Shown here piece after piece: positions 52,815 to 61,607 of a stretch of 64,000 nt of DNA. The position numbers were made by a program, and so were the translations under genes. This stretch comes from Rhodospirillales bacterium (GTDB taxonomy: Bacteria > Pseudomonadota > Alphaproteobacteria > Acetobacterales > Acetobacteraceae): the NCBI GenBank assembly GCA_025352565.1, contig JANXTF010000010.1:1-64000 (forward strand), written 5' to 3'. The notes beneath the pieces are model-generated. The model was not told where the DNA came from. It was given only the letters and a program-made list of their open reading frames with translations, and did no database searches. Position 1 is the stretch's first letter, and every line of letters begins with the position of its first letter.

Positions 52815-52947
52815 GCGCGGCTCTCACTCCGGTGATCCGTCACCATAGGCAATCGCACGGTCGAAGGTCATCAGGAAACCGCCGAGGCAGACAACCTGCC
52901 GCCCCGATGTTACACGCGCGCATGCTCCTTTCGCCCCACCGCCGCTG

Positions 52948-54714
52948 ATGTGCGGCATCGCCGGCATCATCGCCGCCCCGAATGCGCCTCCCCCCCGTCC
53001 TGACCAGCTCGCGGCGCTCGCGCGGGCGCTGGCGCATCGGGGGCCTGACAGCAGCGGGCATCATGTGGTCGGGCGGGTGGCATTGGTGCACAACCGGCTC
53101 GCCATCATCGACGTGGCCGGCGGCGATCAGCCGCTGTTCGCGGCCTCGGCGGCGCTGGTGGGCAACGGGGAGATCTACAATTACCGCGAATTATATGCCG
53201 AACTGCCCGGCGTGCGCTTCGCCACCGGCAGCGATAACGAACCGCCGCTGCATCTGTGGCTACGCGACGGTGCGAGGTTCGCCGAGCATCTGCGTGGCAT
53301 GTATGCGATCGCGATCCACGAGCGCGCCGACCGCACCGTGACGCTGGCGCGCGACCCGTTCGGCATCAAGCCGCTGTACGTGTGCGCCACGCCGTCGGGG
53401 CTCGCTTTCGCATCGGAGGCACAGGCGCTGCTTGCGGCGGGGCTGGCGCCGCGCAAGCTGCGCGCCGCCGCGCGGGACGAGTTGCTCCAGGTGCAGTTCA
53501 CCTCGGGCGCCGAGACCATCTTCGAAGGCATCCAGCGCGTGCTGCCCGGTGAGACGCTGACCTGTGCGGATGGCCGCGTGCTGGAGCGGTCGCGCATCGC
53601 GGCCCTGCCCGAAGGCGGGCCGGAGGAGATCGGCGAGGACGCGGCGCTGGCGCGGCTCGATCGGGCGCTCACCGAAAGTGTCGATTTTCATCAGCGCAGC
53701 GACGTGCCCTACGGCATGTTCCTCTCGGGCGGCGTGGACAGCGCCGTGCTGCTGACCCAGATGGCGCGGCTGAACGCTTCGCCGGTGCTGGCCTACACGG
53801 CCGGCTTCGCGGGGCCGGCCGTGGCCGACGAGCGCGGCCAGGCCGCGCGCGTGGCCCATGCGCTCGGCGCGCGGCACGAGACCATCGAGGTGACGGCCGC
53901 GATGATGTGGGAGCATCTGCCCGAGATCGTCGCCTGCATGGACGACCCGGCGGCCGATTTCGCCATCATCCCCACCTGGTTTCTGGCCCGCCGCGCGCGG
54001 ATCGACGTGAAGGTGGTGCTGTCCGGCGAGGGCGGCGACGAGATGTTCGCCGGCTACGGGCGCTATCGCGCCGCCATGCGGCCATGGTGGCTGGGTGGGC
54101 GGGTGATGCGCGGGCGCGGCAATTTCGACCGGCTGGATGTGCTCCGCGCGCGGCCGCCCGGCTGGCGCGACGGCATCGCCGCCGCCGAGGCGCGCGCCGC
54201 CATGCCGGGCCGCTCGCGGCTGCAGATCGCCCAGGCGACCGACATCGCGGACTGGCTGCCGCACGATCTGCTGCTGAAGATCGACCGCTGCCTGATGGCC
54301 CATGCGGTCGAGGGCCGCACGCCGTTCCTCGACAAAGGCGTGGCGGCGGCCGCGTTCCGGCTGCCGGACGGCCTCAAGGTCCGCGGCGGCCAGGGCAAAT
54401 ATCTGCTGCGGCGCTGGCTGGAGCGCAATTGCCCGGCGGCCGAGCCGTTCGCGCGCAAGCAGGGCTTCACCGTGCCGGTGGGCGCCTGGATCGCCGAGCG
54501 GGGCGCCCGACTGGGTCCGCTGGTGGCGGCGCAGCCGGGGGTGGCGGAGATCGCCGATCCGGCGCGGGTGGCGGCGCTGTTCCGCGCGGCGGGGCATCAC
54601 CGGCGAAACGGCTTCGGCGCCTGGGTGTTGTTGTTCTACGCCCTGTGGCATCGCACCCACATCATGGGGCTGGCCCCCGAGGGCGACGTGTTTGCAACGC
54701 TGTCCGCGCGCTGA
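52948..54714 (+). CDS. asnB: Glutamine-hydrolysing asparagine synthase family protein
   Basis: 588 aa. Glutaminase half: nucleophile C2 in MCGIAGIIAAP, NRLAIIDV at 49-56, NGEIYNYREL and GSDNEP at 94-99 (usual GSDTE). Synthetase half: PP-loop SGGVDS at 260-265, SGEGGDEMFAGYGRYR, and VEGRTPFLDK. All catalytic segments are complete. May serve asparagine synthesis or amidation in polysaccharide or peptide biosynthesis; family members near surface-glycan genes are common, but here neighbours are a Calx-beta protein and dihydroorotase. Followed 14 bases later by the dihydroorotase gene on the same strand. Confidence 0.92.
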   Translation: MCGIAGIIAAPNAPPPRPDQLAALARALAHRGPDSSGHHVVGRVALVHNRLAIIDVAGGDQPLFAASAALVGNGEIYNYRELYAELPGVRFATGSDNEPPLHLWLRDGARFAEHLRGMYAIAIHERADRTVTLARDPFGIKPLYVCATPSGLAFASEAQALLAAGLAPRKLRAAARDELLQVQFTSGAETIFEGIQRVLPGETLTCADGRVLERSRIAALPEGGPEEIGEDAALARLDRALTESVDFHQRSDVPYGMFLSGGVDSAVLLTQMARLNASPVLAYTAGFAGPAVADERGQAARVAHALGARHETIEVTAAMMWEHLPEIVACMDDPAADFAIIPTWFLARRARIDVKVVLSGEGGDEMFAGYGRYRAAMRPWWLGGRVMRGRGNFDRLDVLRARPPGWRDGIAAAEARAAMPGRSRLQIAQATDIADWLPHDLLLKIDRCLMAHAVEGRTPFLDKGVAAAAFRLPDGLKVRGGQGKYLLRRWLERNCPAAEPFARKQGFTVPVGAWIAERGARLGPLVAAQPGVAEIADPARVAALFRAAGHHRRNGFGAWVLLFYALWHRTHIMGLAPEGDVFATLSAR

Positions 54715-54728
54715 GGAGAGATATTGGT

Positions 54729-56048
54729 ATGCCGCATTACGATCTGCTGATCCGGGGTGGCGACATCGTGCTGCCCTGGGGGATCGAGCGGCTGGACGTG
54801 GCCGCGCGCGACGGGCGGATCGCGGCGATCGGCGTGGGCGCGGACGCGACCGCCGGGCAGGTGTTCGACGCGGCCGGCCTGCATGTGCTGCCCGGATTGA
54901 TCGACCCGCATGTCCATCTGCGCGACCCTGGCGACCCCGCGATCGAGAGCATACCCACAGGCACCCGGGCCGCCGTGCTGGGCGGGCTGTGCGCGGTGTT
55001 CGATATGCCGAACACCGATCCGGCGATCGCCGACACGACCCGGCTGGAATGGAAGCGCGAATATGTGGAGCGCGTCGCGTGGTGCGACATGGGGCTGTAT
55101 GTCGCGGGCACCAAAGGCAACATCCCCGCTTTGGCCGATCTGGAGCTGGAGCGCGGCGTCTGCGCGATCAAGATCTTCGCGGGAAGCTCCACCTCGTCGC
55201 TGCTGATCGAGGATGACGAGCATCTCGGCCGCGCCATGCGGGCGGGGCGGCGGCGGATCGCCTATCACAGCGAGGACGAATACCGGCTGATCGCGCGCAA
55301 GCCGATGTTCAAGCTGGGCGACCCGTATGCCAGCCACATGGAGTGGCGCGACGAGGAATGCGCCTTCCTCGGCACTCGTCGCCTGATGGCGCTGGCCCGG
55401 CGCACCGGCCGGCCGGCGCATATCCTGCACGTCTCGACCGCGCAGGAACTGGATTACCTGAAGGACTTCCGCGATCTCGCGACCGCGGAAGTGCTGGTGA
55501 ACCACCTGACGCAATGGGCGCCCGACGTGTACGAGAAGCTCGGCGGCTTCGGGGTGATGAACCCGCCGATCCGGGGACGCCGGCACTATGAGGCCGCCTG
55601 GGCGGCGGTGCGCGACGGCACGGTGGACACGATCGGCTCGGACCACGCCCCGCATGCCCGCGCCGACAAGCTGAAGCCGTGGCCGGATTGCCCGGCCGGC
55701 CTGCCCGGCGTGCAGACGCTGGTGCCGCTGATGCTCGACCATGTGAACGCGGGCCGGCTCAGCCTGGGGCGGATGGTGGACCTGATGTGCGCGGGCCCGG
55801 CACGGGTGTACGGCGCGGTCGGCAAGGGGCGGATCGCCGCCGGGTACGACGCGGATTTCACCCTGGTGGACATGAAGCACCGCCGTCGCATCGAGGATCG
55901 CTGGATCGCGACCCCCGCGGGCTGGACGCCGTTCGATGGCGTGGAGGTCACCGGCTGGCCGATGGCCACCATCATCCGCGGGCATGTCGCGATGCGCGAC
56001 GACGAGGTGTTGGGCGCACCGCAAGGAAGGCTGGTACGGTTCGGCTAG
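54729..56048 (+). CDS. pyrC: Dihydroorotase (amidohydrolase family)
   Basis: 439 aa, type I-length zinc amidohydrolase. Ligands: H61 and H63 in IDPHVHLRDPG, carboxylated K148 in CAIKIFAGSS, His in ILHVSTAQEL and the general base Asp in GSDHAPHARADK. DMPNTDPAI is the substrate-side motif. GAGGAGAG lies ahead of the ATG. Dihydroorotase fits best, but dihydropyrimidinase/allantoinase-like members share these motifs; EYRLIARKPMFKLGDPYASH is typical of PyrC paralogues in alphaproteobacteria annotated dihydroorotase. Located just behind asnB with 14 bases between. Confidence 0.88.
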   Translation: MPHYDLLIRGGDIVLPWGIERLDVAARDGRIAAIGVGADATAGQVFDAAGLHVLPGLIDPHVHLRDPGDPAIESIPTGTRAAVLGGLCAVFDMPNTDPAIADTTRLEWKREYVERVAWCDMGLYVAGTKGNIPALADLELERGVCAIKIFAGSSTSSLLIEDDEHLGRAMRAGRRRIAYHSEDEYRLIARKPMFKLGDPYASHMEWRDEECAFLGTRRLMALARRTGRPAHILHVSTAQELDYLKDFRDLATAEVLVNHLTQWAPDVYEKLGGFGVMNPPIRGRRHYEAAWAAVRDGTVDTIGSDHAPHARADKLKPWPDCPAGLPGVQTLVPLMLDHVNAGRLSLGRMVDLMCAGPARVYGAVGKGRIAAGYDADFTLVDMKHRRRIEDRWIATPAGWTPFDGVEVTGWPMATIIRGHVAMRDDEVLGAPQGRLVRFG

Positions 56049-56054
56049 AAATTG

Positions 56055-56097
56055 TTCCACGCTGGAAATTTGTATGTTGTGGAATTTCACGGCTGAT
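56055..56097 (+). promoter_or_regulatory. Candidate promoter and dyad upstream of cysH
   Basis: TTTGTA (56069-56074) and GATAAT (56092-56097) are 17 bases apart. They are flanked by an inverted repeat, TTCCAC (56055-56060) with GTGGAA (56079-56084). The patch is clearly AT-rich against its surroundings. A transcript from about 56104 would leave a leader of about 100 bases. Confidence 0.4.
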
Positions 56098-56207
56098 AAT
56101 ACGTTGCGGTGGCGCTGTTTACGATTAAACCCACTGGAACGCAGTTGTTTGACAATTCCGCCACTCTGACGATCCTCGCCGCCGGACTCAACGCGGCGGC
56201 GTTTGCC

Positions 56208-56945
56208 ATGACCGACATCGCCGCCCGACTGGCGCTGGTGCGCGATCTCGTGCCCGGCCGGCTGTGTCTGACCACCAGCTTCGGCATCGAGGACCAGTTG
56301 CTCACCTGCGTTGCCGCCGAACTGAGCGGCGGCGTAGAGCTGGGAGATGGCGTAGAGATAGTAACGCTCGACACCGGGCGGCTATTCCCGGAAATCCACG
56401 ATGTGTGGCGTCTGACGGAACGGCATCTCGGCATCACCATCGCGGCGCTGTCGCCCCCGGCTGCCTCGGTTGCGGCGCTGGTCGCACGCGATGGCAACGA
56501 CGGCTTCACCGCCTCGGTCGCCAATCGCCGGGCCTGCTGCCATGTCCGCAAGCTCGAACCGCTCGCGCGCGCGCTCAGCGGGGTGGCGGCTTGGATCACC
56601 GGCCTGCGCGGCGAGCAGTCGCCCGACCGCGAGGGCGTGCCGTTCGCGGAAGTGGACGCGGCGCGCGGCCTGCTCAAGATCAACCCGCTGTTCGACTGGA
56701 GCCGCGCCTCCGTGCTGGCCGAACTGGGCGCGCGGGCCATGCCGGTCAGCGCGCTGGAGGGTCGCGGGTATCGCTCGGTCGGTTGCGCGCCCTGCACCCG
56801 CGCCGTCCGTCCCGACGAGCCGGAACGCGCCGGGCGCTGGTGGTGGGAGGAATTGGGCGCGGCGAAGGAATGCGGCCTGCACCCCCCGGCAGCGTTCACC
56901 ACGCCCACCATGGCCGCGTCCGGTTCGCCTCCTGCGCCGGTGTGA
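56208..56945 (+). CDS. cysH: Phosphoadenylyl/adenylyl-sulfate reductase
   Basis: Reduces activated sulfate to sulfite. 245 aa from MTDIAARLALVRDLVPGRLC; a GTG at 56109 in the same frame gives 33 more residues with no family similarity. PP-loop LTTSFGIEDQLL, DTGRLFPE, then cysteines C110-C111 in RRACCHVRKLEPL and C193-C196 in VGCAPCTRAV. This CC...CxxC pattern binds a 4Fe-4S cluster and marks the APS-reductase type, the usual form in alphaproteobacteria. The catalytic Cys is in the final ECGLH. The other sulfur genes (cysI, cysD, cysN) are not adjacent here, which is unusual. Overlaps a small lipoprotein gene on the other strand. Confidence 0.9.
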   Translation: MTDIAARLALVRDLVPGRLCLTTSFGIEDQLLTCVAAELSGGVELGDGVEIVTLDTGRLFPEIHDVWRLTERHLGITIAALSPPAASVAALVARDGNDGFTASVANRRACCHVRKLEPLARALSGVAAWITGLRGEQSPDREGVPFAEVDAARGLLKINPLFDWSRASVLAELGARAMPVSALEGRGYRSVGCAPCTRAVRPDEPERAGRWWWEELGAAKECGLHPPAAFTTPTMAASGSPPAPV

Positions 56946-57171
56946 GCGTCAGCGGACCATCCGCGACGCCGCGCGGATGGTCCGCGAGCGCGGCCGGGTT
57001 CGCCCAACAATCCACATTTGCCAGGCTTCGCGTGCAGAAAGGCGGCGTTTCGGGCAGGAGACGCCCGGCATCGGCGGCGGCGAAGCCCTCATCCGGGCCG
57101 ATCCAAAGTCCGCACGCCCCGAACAGCAGGGGCACGAACAGTAGAGCCTTGAAGGCGAGGGTCCGGTGCAT
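56896..57171 (-). CDS. Small lipoprotein, unknown
   Basis: 91 aa with a lipoprotein signal: MHRTLAFKALLFVPLLFGAC, lipobox LFGAC, so Cys20 would be acylated. The remainder reads PPFCTRSLANVDCWANPAAL, a Cys-x8-Cys pair found in small envelope lipoproteins of Alphaproteobacteria ending in Trp-rich tails. Its last 50 bases overlap the 3' end of cysH. Function unknown. Confidence 0.65.
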   Translation of the reverse strand: MHRTLAFKALLFVPLLFGACGLWIGPDEGFAAADAGRLLPETPPFCTRSLANVDCWANPAALADHPRGVADGPLTLTPAQEANRTRPWWAW

Positions 57172-57489
57172 GGCGCCAGCCTAACGCGCCGTGGTGAACG
57201 AACCCTTACCGCGCATGACGACGTGTCGCAGGAGCTTCAGCTAGCCGCGGCGCCGCATCTGACCGGATCTGAAGATACGCGCGTTCTTACCTGCTCATGG
57301 CAGCGCGCCCATAGCTTCATAATACCTGGACGCGGAGGGATTGACTCTCGCCCACCGGGGTGGGGGGCGGCGGTGGGTTGATATCAACGCGGACTGGTAT
57401 AGCACGGCAGGTGCGGATTCAAGCCCGGCGCAGACGGTATTCCTAGAGATCAGTTGAGGCGGCTCCTTGTCCTAGGCTTTAATACCTCG
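57172..57489. other. 318-bp gene-free region
   Basis: Between the lipoprotein and the basic unknown gene. It holds a G-rich run (GGGGTGGGGGGCGGCGGTGGG, 57357-57377 region, given in part), TTGATATCAA (57380-57389) as a perfect 10-bp palindrome, and several weak -10-like boxes. I found no convincing tRNA, ORF or terminator. Confidence 0.5.
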
Positions 57490-58140
57490 ATGTCCCGCCG
57501 GGTCCCCACTGCCGAAGCCGTCACGCTGTTCAGCCGGATCATCGACGAGATGGGCCGGTTGATGGGCAACCGCTTTCGCCGGGAGCGCGCCGCCTATCCC
57601 CTCATGACGCTGATCTGGCTGCGGCTGACGAGGCTGCGCGGTCGGTTCGTTCTCCTGGCGGCGCGGGCGCAGGCGGGCACCCTGCCGATGCGGCGGGCGC
57701 GGGCGAGACGCCAGCCCGGCAACGAGGCGACGGTGGAAAGCAAGCGGGTGCCGGCCCAATTGCCGCGCGGCTTCGCATGGCTGGCCCACCTGGTGCCGGG
57801 TGCCGGCGGGTGTGGGGAAATGATCGTGGACATGATCCTCAACCATCCGGAGATGCGGGCGCTGCTGCGGGCCGCACCCCAGGCGGGACGCATCCTGCGG
57901 CCGCTGCTGCACATGACCGGGGCCGATCCGATGCCGGAGATCGTCCGGCTGCCGAAACCCCGCCGCCGGGTGAGCCGGGCGGCGCGGGCCAAGGCGAGGG
58001 CGAAGGCCAGCGCCAGGGCCAAGGCGCGGGCCATGCGGGAGGCTTACGAGAACCGGCCCGCGCGGTTCCGCCCGCTGATCCCCGAGCGCCCCGGCGCCCG
58101 CCGGGCGAACCGCCTCACGCGAGATGGGCCCGGTGGATGA
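57490..58140 (+). CDS. Basic hypothetical protein
   Basis: 216 aa from MSRRVPTAEAVTLFSRIIDEM; the frame begins 12 codons earlier. A helical N-terminus (MGRLMGNRFRRERAAYPLM, then LIWLRLTRLRGRFVLL) is followed by RGFAWLAHLVPGAGGCGEMIVDMILNHPEMRALL, then a strongly basic KA-rich tail (RAAREKARAK-like; actual KARAKASARAKARAMREA). The tail resembles histone-H1-like or DNA-binding extensions. I recall similar proteins from Acetobacteraceae only as hypothetical. No membrane helix is certain. Confidence 0.7.
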   Translation: MSRRVPTAEAVTLFSRIIDEMGRLMGNRFRRERAAYPLMTLIWLRLTRLRGRFVLLAARAQAGTLPMRRARARRQPGNEATVESKRVPAQLPRGFAWLAHLVPGAGGCGEMIVDMILNHPEMRALLRAAPQAGRILRPLLHMTGADPMPEIVRLPKPRRRVSRAARAKARAKASARAKARAMREAYENRPARFRPLIPERPGARRANRLTRDGPGG

Positions 58141-58208
58141 GCGCACTCGTTTGCTCCGAACCCGACCCGCCGCTATGGTTCGCCGCTCCAAGTTCAAGGG
58201 TTCCCCGG

Positions 58209-58859
58209 TTGCCTGACATTTTCGACGAGGTCGAGGAAGACCTCCGCGCCGACCGCGCGCGGCGGCTGTTGCGGCGCTATGGCGGCCTGATGGTCGCCGC
58301 CGTGCTCGTGGTGATCGTCGGCGTGGCGGCGAGCCAGGCGTGGCGAGGCTGGCGCGCGCGCGACGCGGCGCGCGTGGCCACCGACTATATCGCCGCCATG
58401 ACCATCGCCGACGGCGCCGAGGCCGGCCGCCAGGGGGCGGCACCGGGCTTCGCGAAAGTCGCGGGCGAGAGCAGCGCCGGCTATGCCACGCTGGCCCGCC
58501 TGCGCCTCGCGGCCCTGAAGGCCGATTCCGGGGACCTGCCCGGCGCGCTGGCGCTGTGGGACCAGGTGGCGCGCGACGACGCGGCCGATCGGATGTTGCG
58601 CGATCTGGCCAGCCTGCGCTGGGCGATGCACCAGATCGACAAGGGCGACCCGGCTGCCGTCGCGGCGCGGCTGCGGCCGCTGCTGGTGCCGGAGAATCCA
58701 TGGCATTCATTGGCCCAGGAAGGCGAGGCGCTGCTCGCGCTGCGCCAGGGCGACGAGGCCGGCGCCCGCGACTTCCTGAAGCGGCTCGCGGCTGACGCGA
58801 CCGCGCCCGATGGCGTGCGGGGCCGCGCCAACGGACTTCTCTCGCGTTTGGGTGGATAG
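58209..58859 (+). CDS. YfgM-like TPR membrane protein (ancillary to BamB)
   Basis: 216 aa if initiated at TTG 58209. The sequence then begins LPDIFDEVEEDLRADRARRLL, exactly where homologues start with MxDIFDEVEEDL; no ATG or GTG exists nearby in frame. One membrane helix follows (GGLMVAAVLVVIVGVAASQ), then TPR-like helices typical of the YfgM/TPR_21 family. YfgM associates with the SecYEG translocon and periplasmic chaperones; genes of this family stand next to bamB and der throughout alphaproteobacteria, as here. Stops four bases before the bamB start. Confidence 0.85.
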   Translation: MPDIFDEVEEDLRADRARRLLRRYGGLMVAAVLVVIVGVAASQAWRGWRARDAARVATDYIAAMTIADGAEAGRQGAAPGFAKVAGESSAGYATLARLRLAALKADSGDLPGALALWDQVARDDAADRMLRDLASLRWAMHQIDKGDPAAVAARLRPLLVPENPWHSLAQEGEALLALRQGDEAGARDFLKRLAADATAPDGVRGRANGLLSRLGG

Positions 58860-58863
58860 ACCG

Positions 58864-60261
58864 ATGACCACGACACTGGGCCGCCGCGCGGCGATGATGC
58901 TGGGCCGCCGTGCGGCGATGAAACTCAGCCGCCGTGCGGCGCTGAAACTAAGCCGCCGTGCGGCGCTGCTGATGCCGCTGGCCCTCGCCGGCTGCGAAAC
59001 GCTGGACGATCTGTTCACCACGCACAAGGACCCCATCCCCGGCGCCCGCATCGCGGTCATGTCCGCAGGCGAGGGGCTGACGCTCGACCCCGCGATGAAG
59101 GGCCGCGTGGCGCTGCCTCGCCCCGCCGAGCGCGCCAACGCGATGCAGCCCGGCGTGACGCCCGATCATGTCTTCGGCCACCCGACGTTGCGCGACACGC
59201 TCGCCCAGGCCTGGAGTTCGGCCATCGGCGAGGGCGGCGGCTACCGGCGCAAGATCCTCGCACAGCCGGTGATCGCCGATGGCCGCGTGGTGGCCATGGA
59301 CAGCGACGGCGCCGTGAGCGCGTACGACACACGCAATGGCGGCCGCATCTGGCGGGTGGACACCCAGGCCGACGACAGCCGCAGCAGCAATATCGGCGGT
59401 GGCGTCGCGATCGACGGCGGCGTGGTGTTCGCCGCGACCGGGCGCGGCGAGATGCTGGCGCTCGACGCCGCGACCGGCGCGATCAAGTGGCGCAAATCGC
59501 TCGGCACCGCCGCCCGCTCGGCCCCCACCATCGCCGAGGGCCGCGTCCATGTGACCACGCTGGACAACCAGCTGATCACGCTCGCCGCCGATGACGGCCG
59601 CAAATTATGGTCCTACCAGGCGCCCAACGGCAGCACCTCCCTGCTCGGCCTGCCGGCACCTGCCGTGTCGGAAGGCACCGTGATCGGCGGTTTCGGCTCG
59701 GGCGACCTGATCGCGCTGCGCGCCGTTTCGGGAGCCGTGGTCTGGAGCGACAGCCTGGCCTCCAGCCGGGGCCGCAACTCGCTGCTCGACCTGTCCACCA
59801 TCCACGGCATGCCGGTCATCGTCGGCAACGTGGTGCTGGCGATCGGCCTCGGCGGCCTGATGATCGCGATTGACCTGCGCTCCGGACGCCGCCTGTGGGA
59901 ACGCTTTATCGGCTCGACCGAAACGCCGTGCGTCGCCGGCAACTGGGTGTTCGTGCTCACCAACGACCAGATTCTGGCGGCGATCGACGTGGCCGAGGGC
60001 CGCGTCGCGTGGTCGTCCCAGATGCCGAAATGGGAGCGGCCGGAGAAGCAGCGGGACCCGATCACCTGGGTCGGGCCCGTGCTCGCCGGCGACCGGCTGC
60101 TGCTCGGCGGCAGCGATTCAAGTGCGATCGCCGTCAGCCCCTACACGGGCGAGATTCTGGGCCAGCAGAAGCTTTCGGGCAAAGCGTCGGTGGCCCCGGT
60201 GGTGGCCGACAACACCGCCTATGTCGTGACCGACGACGGTCGCCTGATCGCGCTGCGGTAG
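58864..60261 (+). CDS. bamB: Outer-membrane assembly lipoprotein BamB
   Basis: Beta-propeller subunit of the BAM complex that inserts outer-membrane proteins. 465 aa from MTTTLGRRAAMM. The signal region is odd: the unit L-x-RR-AA occurs four times in a row (residues 5-36), before LMPLALAGC, whose Cys begins the mature lipoprotein. Propeller blades carry PQQ-like repeats such as GRVVAMDSDGAVSAYDTRNGGRIWR and GEMLALDAATGAIKW, and WSSQMPKWERPEKQRDPITW. Adjacent to the YfgM-like gene and der, the classic order. The repeat is from four 24-bp DNA units. Confidence 0.93.
   Translation: MTTTLGRRAAMMLGRRAAMKLSRRAALKLSRRAALLMPLALAGCETLDDLFTTHKDPIPGARIAVMSAGEGLTLDPAMKGRVALPRPAERANAMQPGVTPDHVFGHPTLRDTLAQAWSSAIGEGGGYRRKILAQPVIADGRVVAMDSDGAVSAYDTRNGGRIWRVDTQADDSRSSNIGGGVAIDGGVVFAATGRGEMLALDAATGAIKWRKSLGTAARSAPTIAEGRVHVTTLDNQLITLAADDGRKLWSYQAPNGSTSLLGLPAPAVSEGTVIGGFGSGDLIALRAVSGAVVWSDSLASSRGRNSLLDLSTIHGMPVIVGNVVLAIGLGGLMIAIDLRSGRRLWERFIGSTETPCVAGNWVFVLTNDQILAAIDVAEGRVAWSSQMPKWERPEKQRDPITWVGPVLAGDRLLLGGSDSSAIAVSPYTGEILGQQKLSGKASVAPVVADNTAYVVTDDGRLIALR
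58876..58971 (+). repeat. Four 24-bp tandem repeats encoding the bamB signal region
   Basis: Units at 58876-58899, 58900-58923, 58924-58947 and 58948-58971 differ at few bases (core GCCGCCGTGCGGCG). Each encodes L-(G/S)-R-R-A-A-(M/L)-(M/K/L). The repeat multiplies the n-region of the lipoprotein signal peptide. Confidence 0.92.
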
Positions 60262-60262
60262 C

Positions 60263-61591
60263 ATGCTCCCCACGGTCGTCATCGCCGGGCGCCCCAATGT
60301 CGGCAAATCCACGCTGTTCAACAAGCTGGCGGGCCGCCGCCACGCCCTGGTATCCGACACGCCTGGCGTCACCCGCGACCGCAAGGAGGCCGAGGCCATG
60401 CTGCGCGGCCGCCAGGTGCGGCTGATCGATACGGCGGGGCTGGAGGAGAGCGACCCCGACAGCCTGTACGGGCGGATGCGCGCCTCGTCGGAGGCCGCGG
60501 TGACGCAGGCCGACCTCGTGCTGTTCGTGGTCGATGCCCGCGCCGGGATCACGCCGGCCGACAGCCATTTCGCTGCCTGGCTCCGCAAGCAGGACCGCCC
60601 GGTGCTGCTGATCGCCAACAAGGCCGAGGGCCGCGCCGGCGCCAATGCCGCGCTGGAAGCCTACTCGCTCGGCCTTGGCGCGCCGCTCGCCATTTCCGCC
60701 GAGCATGGCGAGGGCCTCGCCGACCTCATGGGCGAGATCGCCGACCGCCTGCCCGCCGAGGGCCGCGAGCCCGAGGAGGACCACAACCGCCCCCTCAAGC
60801 TCGCCATCGTTGGCCGCCCCAACGCCGGCAAATCCACGCTGCTTAACCGCCTGCTAGGCGAGGAGCGCATGATCACCGGCCCCGAGCCGGGCCTCACGCG
60901 GGACGCGGTGGCCAGCCACTTCTCCGATGCTTTCGGTGAGATCGAGATCGTGGACACCGCCGGCATGCGCAAGCGCGCCCGCGTGGAGCAGGACCTCGAA
61001 CGCATGTCGGTCAGCGCCAGCATCGAGGCGCTCAAGATGGCCGAGGTGGTGGTGCTGTGCATCGACGCGCTGCTGGGCGTCGAGGAGCAAGACCTGCAAA
61101 TCGCCCGTCTGGTGGAGCGCGAGGGCCGCGCCTGCGTGATCGCGCTCAACAAATGGGACGCGGTGGCAGACCGCGACGCCGCCCGCAAGCAGGTGACGGA
61201 CCGGCTGGAGACCAGCCTCTCCCAGATGAAGGGCATCCCGGTGGTGACGTTCTCGGCGCTGACCGGCAAGGGCGTGGACCGCCTGCTGCCCGCCGTCCGC
61301 AAGGTCCATGCGGTGTGGAACCAGCGCGTCGCCACTGGCGAGCTGAACCGCTGGTTCGAGGACGCGCTGGCCCGCCACCCGCCGCCGCTGGTGTCCGGTC
61401 GCCGGCTCAAATTGCGCTACGTGACGCAGGCCAAGGCCCGGCCGCCGACGTTCATCGCGTTCGGCACCCGCTCGGAGCAGACGCCGCAATCCTATCAACG
61501 CTATCTGGTGAACAGCCTGCGCGACAATTTCGATCTGCCGGGCGTGCCGATCCGGCTGCAGTTCCGCGGGACGACGAACCCGTTCGATTGA
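60263..61591 (+). CDS. der: GTPase Der (EngA), ribosome biogenesis
   Basis: Tandem-GTPase needed for 50S assembly. 442 aa. First G domain: GRPNVGKST, DTPGVTRDR, DTAGLEE, NKAEG. Second: GRPNAGKST, PGLTRDAV, DTAGMRKRARVEQDLERMSVS, NKWD. C-terminal KH-like domain: LKLRYVTQAKARPPTFIAFG and LRDNFDLPGVPIRLQFRGTTNPF. All motifs complete. Starts one base after the bamB stop, and the pair is conserved in proteobacteria. Confidence 0.97.
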   Translation: MLPTVVIAGRPNVGKSTLFNKLAGRRHALVSDTPGVTRDRKEAEAMLRGRQVRLIDTAGLEESDPDSLYGRMRASSEAAVTQADLVLFVVDARAGITPADSHFAAWLRKQDRPVLLIANKAEGRAGANAALEAYSLGLGAPLAISAEHGEGLADLMGEIADRLPAEGREPEEDHNRPLKLAIVGRPNAGKSTLLNRLLGEERMITGPEPGLTRDAVASHFSDAFGEIEIVDTAGMRKRARVEQDLERMSVSASIEALKMAEVVVLCIDALLGVEEQDLQIARLVEREGRACVIALNKWDAVADRDAARKQVTDRLETSLSQMKGIPVVTFSALTGKGVDRLLPAVRKVHAVWNQRVATGELNRWFEDALARHPPPLVSGRRLKLRYVTQAKARPPTFIAFGTRSEQTPQSYQRYLVNSLRDNFDLPGVPIRLQFRGTTNPFD

Positions 61592-61607
61592 GCGGCGCGG
61601 CGCGGCC

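Noticed and set aside
56177-56205. SAM-II-type riboswitch ahead of cysH
   Set aside because: Only a CGCCGC/GCGGCG stem is seen; the SAM-II core sequences and pseudoknot partners are missing.
57350-57378. G-quadruplex regulatory element
   Set aside because: There are only three runs of three or more G, the rest being GG pairs, and chance G-runs are frequent at this base composition.
57395-57450. tRNA-like T-arm (GCGGATTCAAGCCC) in the gene-free stretch
   Set aside because: The stems needed for a cloverleaf do not pair and no acceptor or anticodon arm is present.
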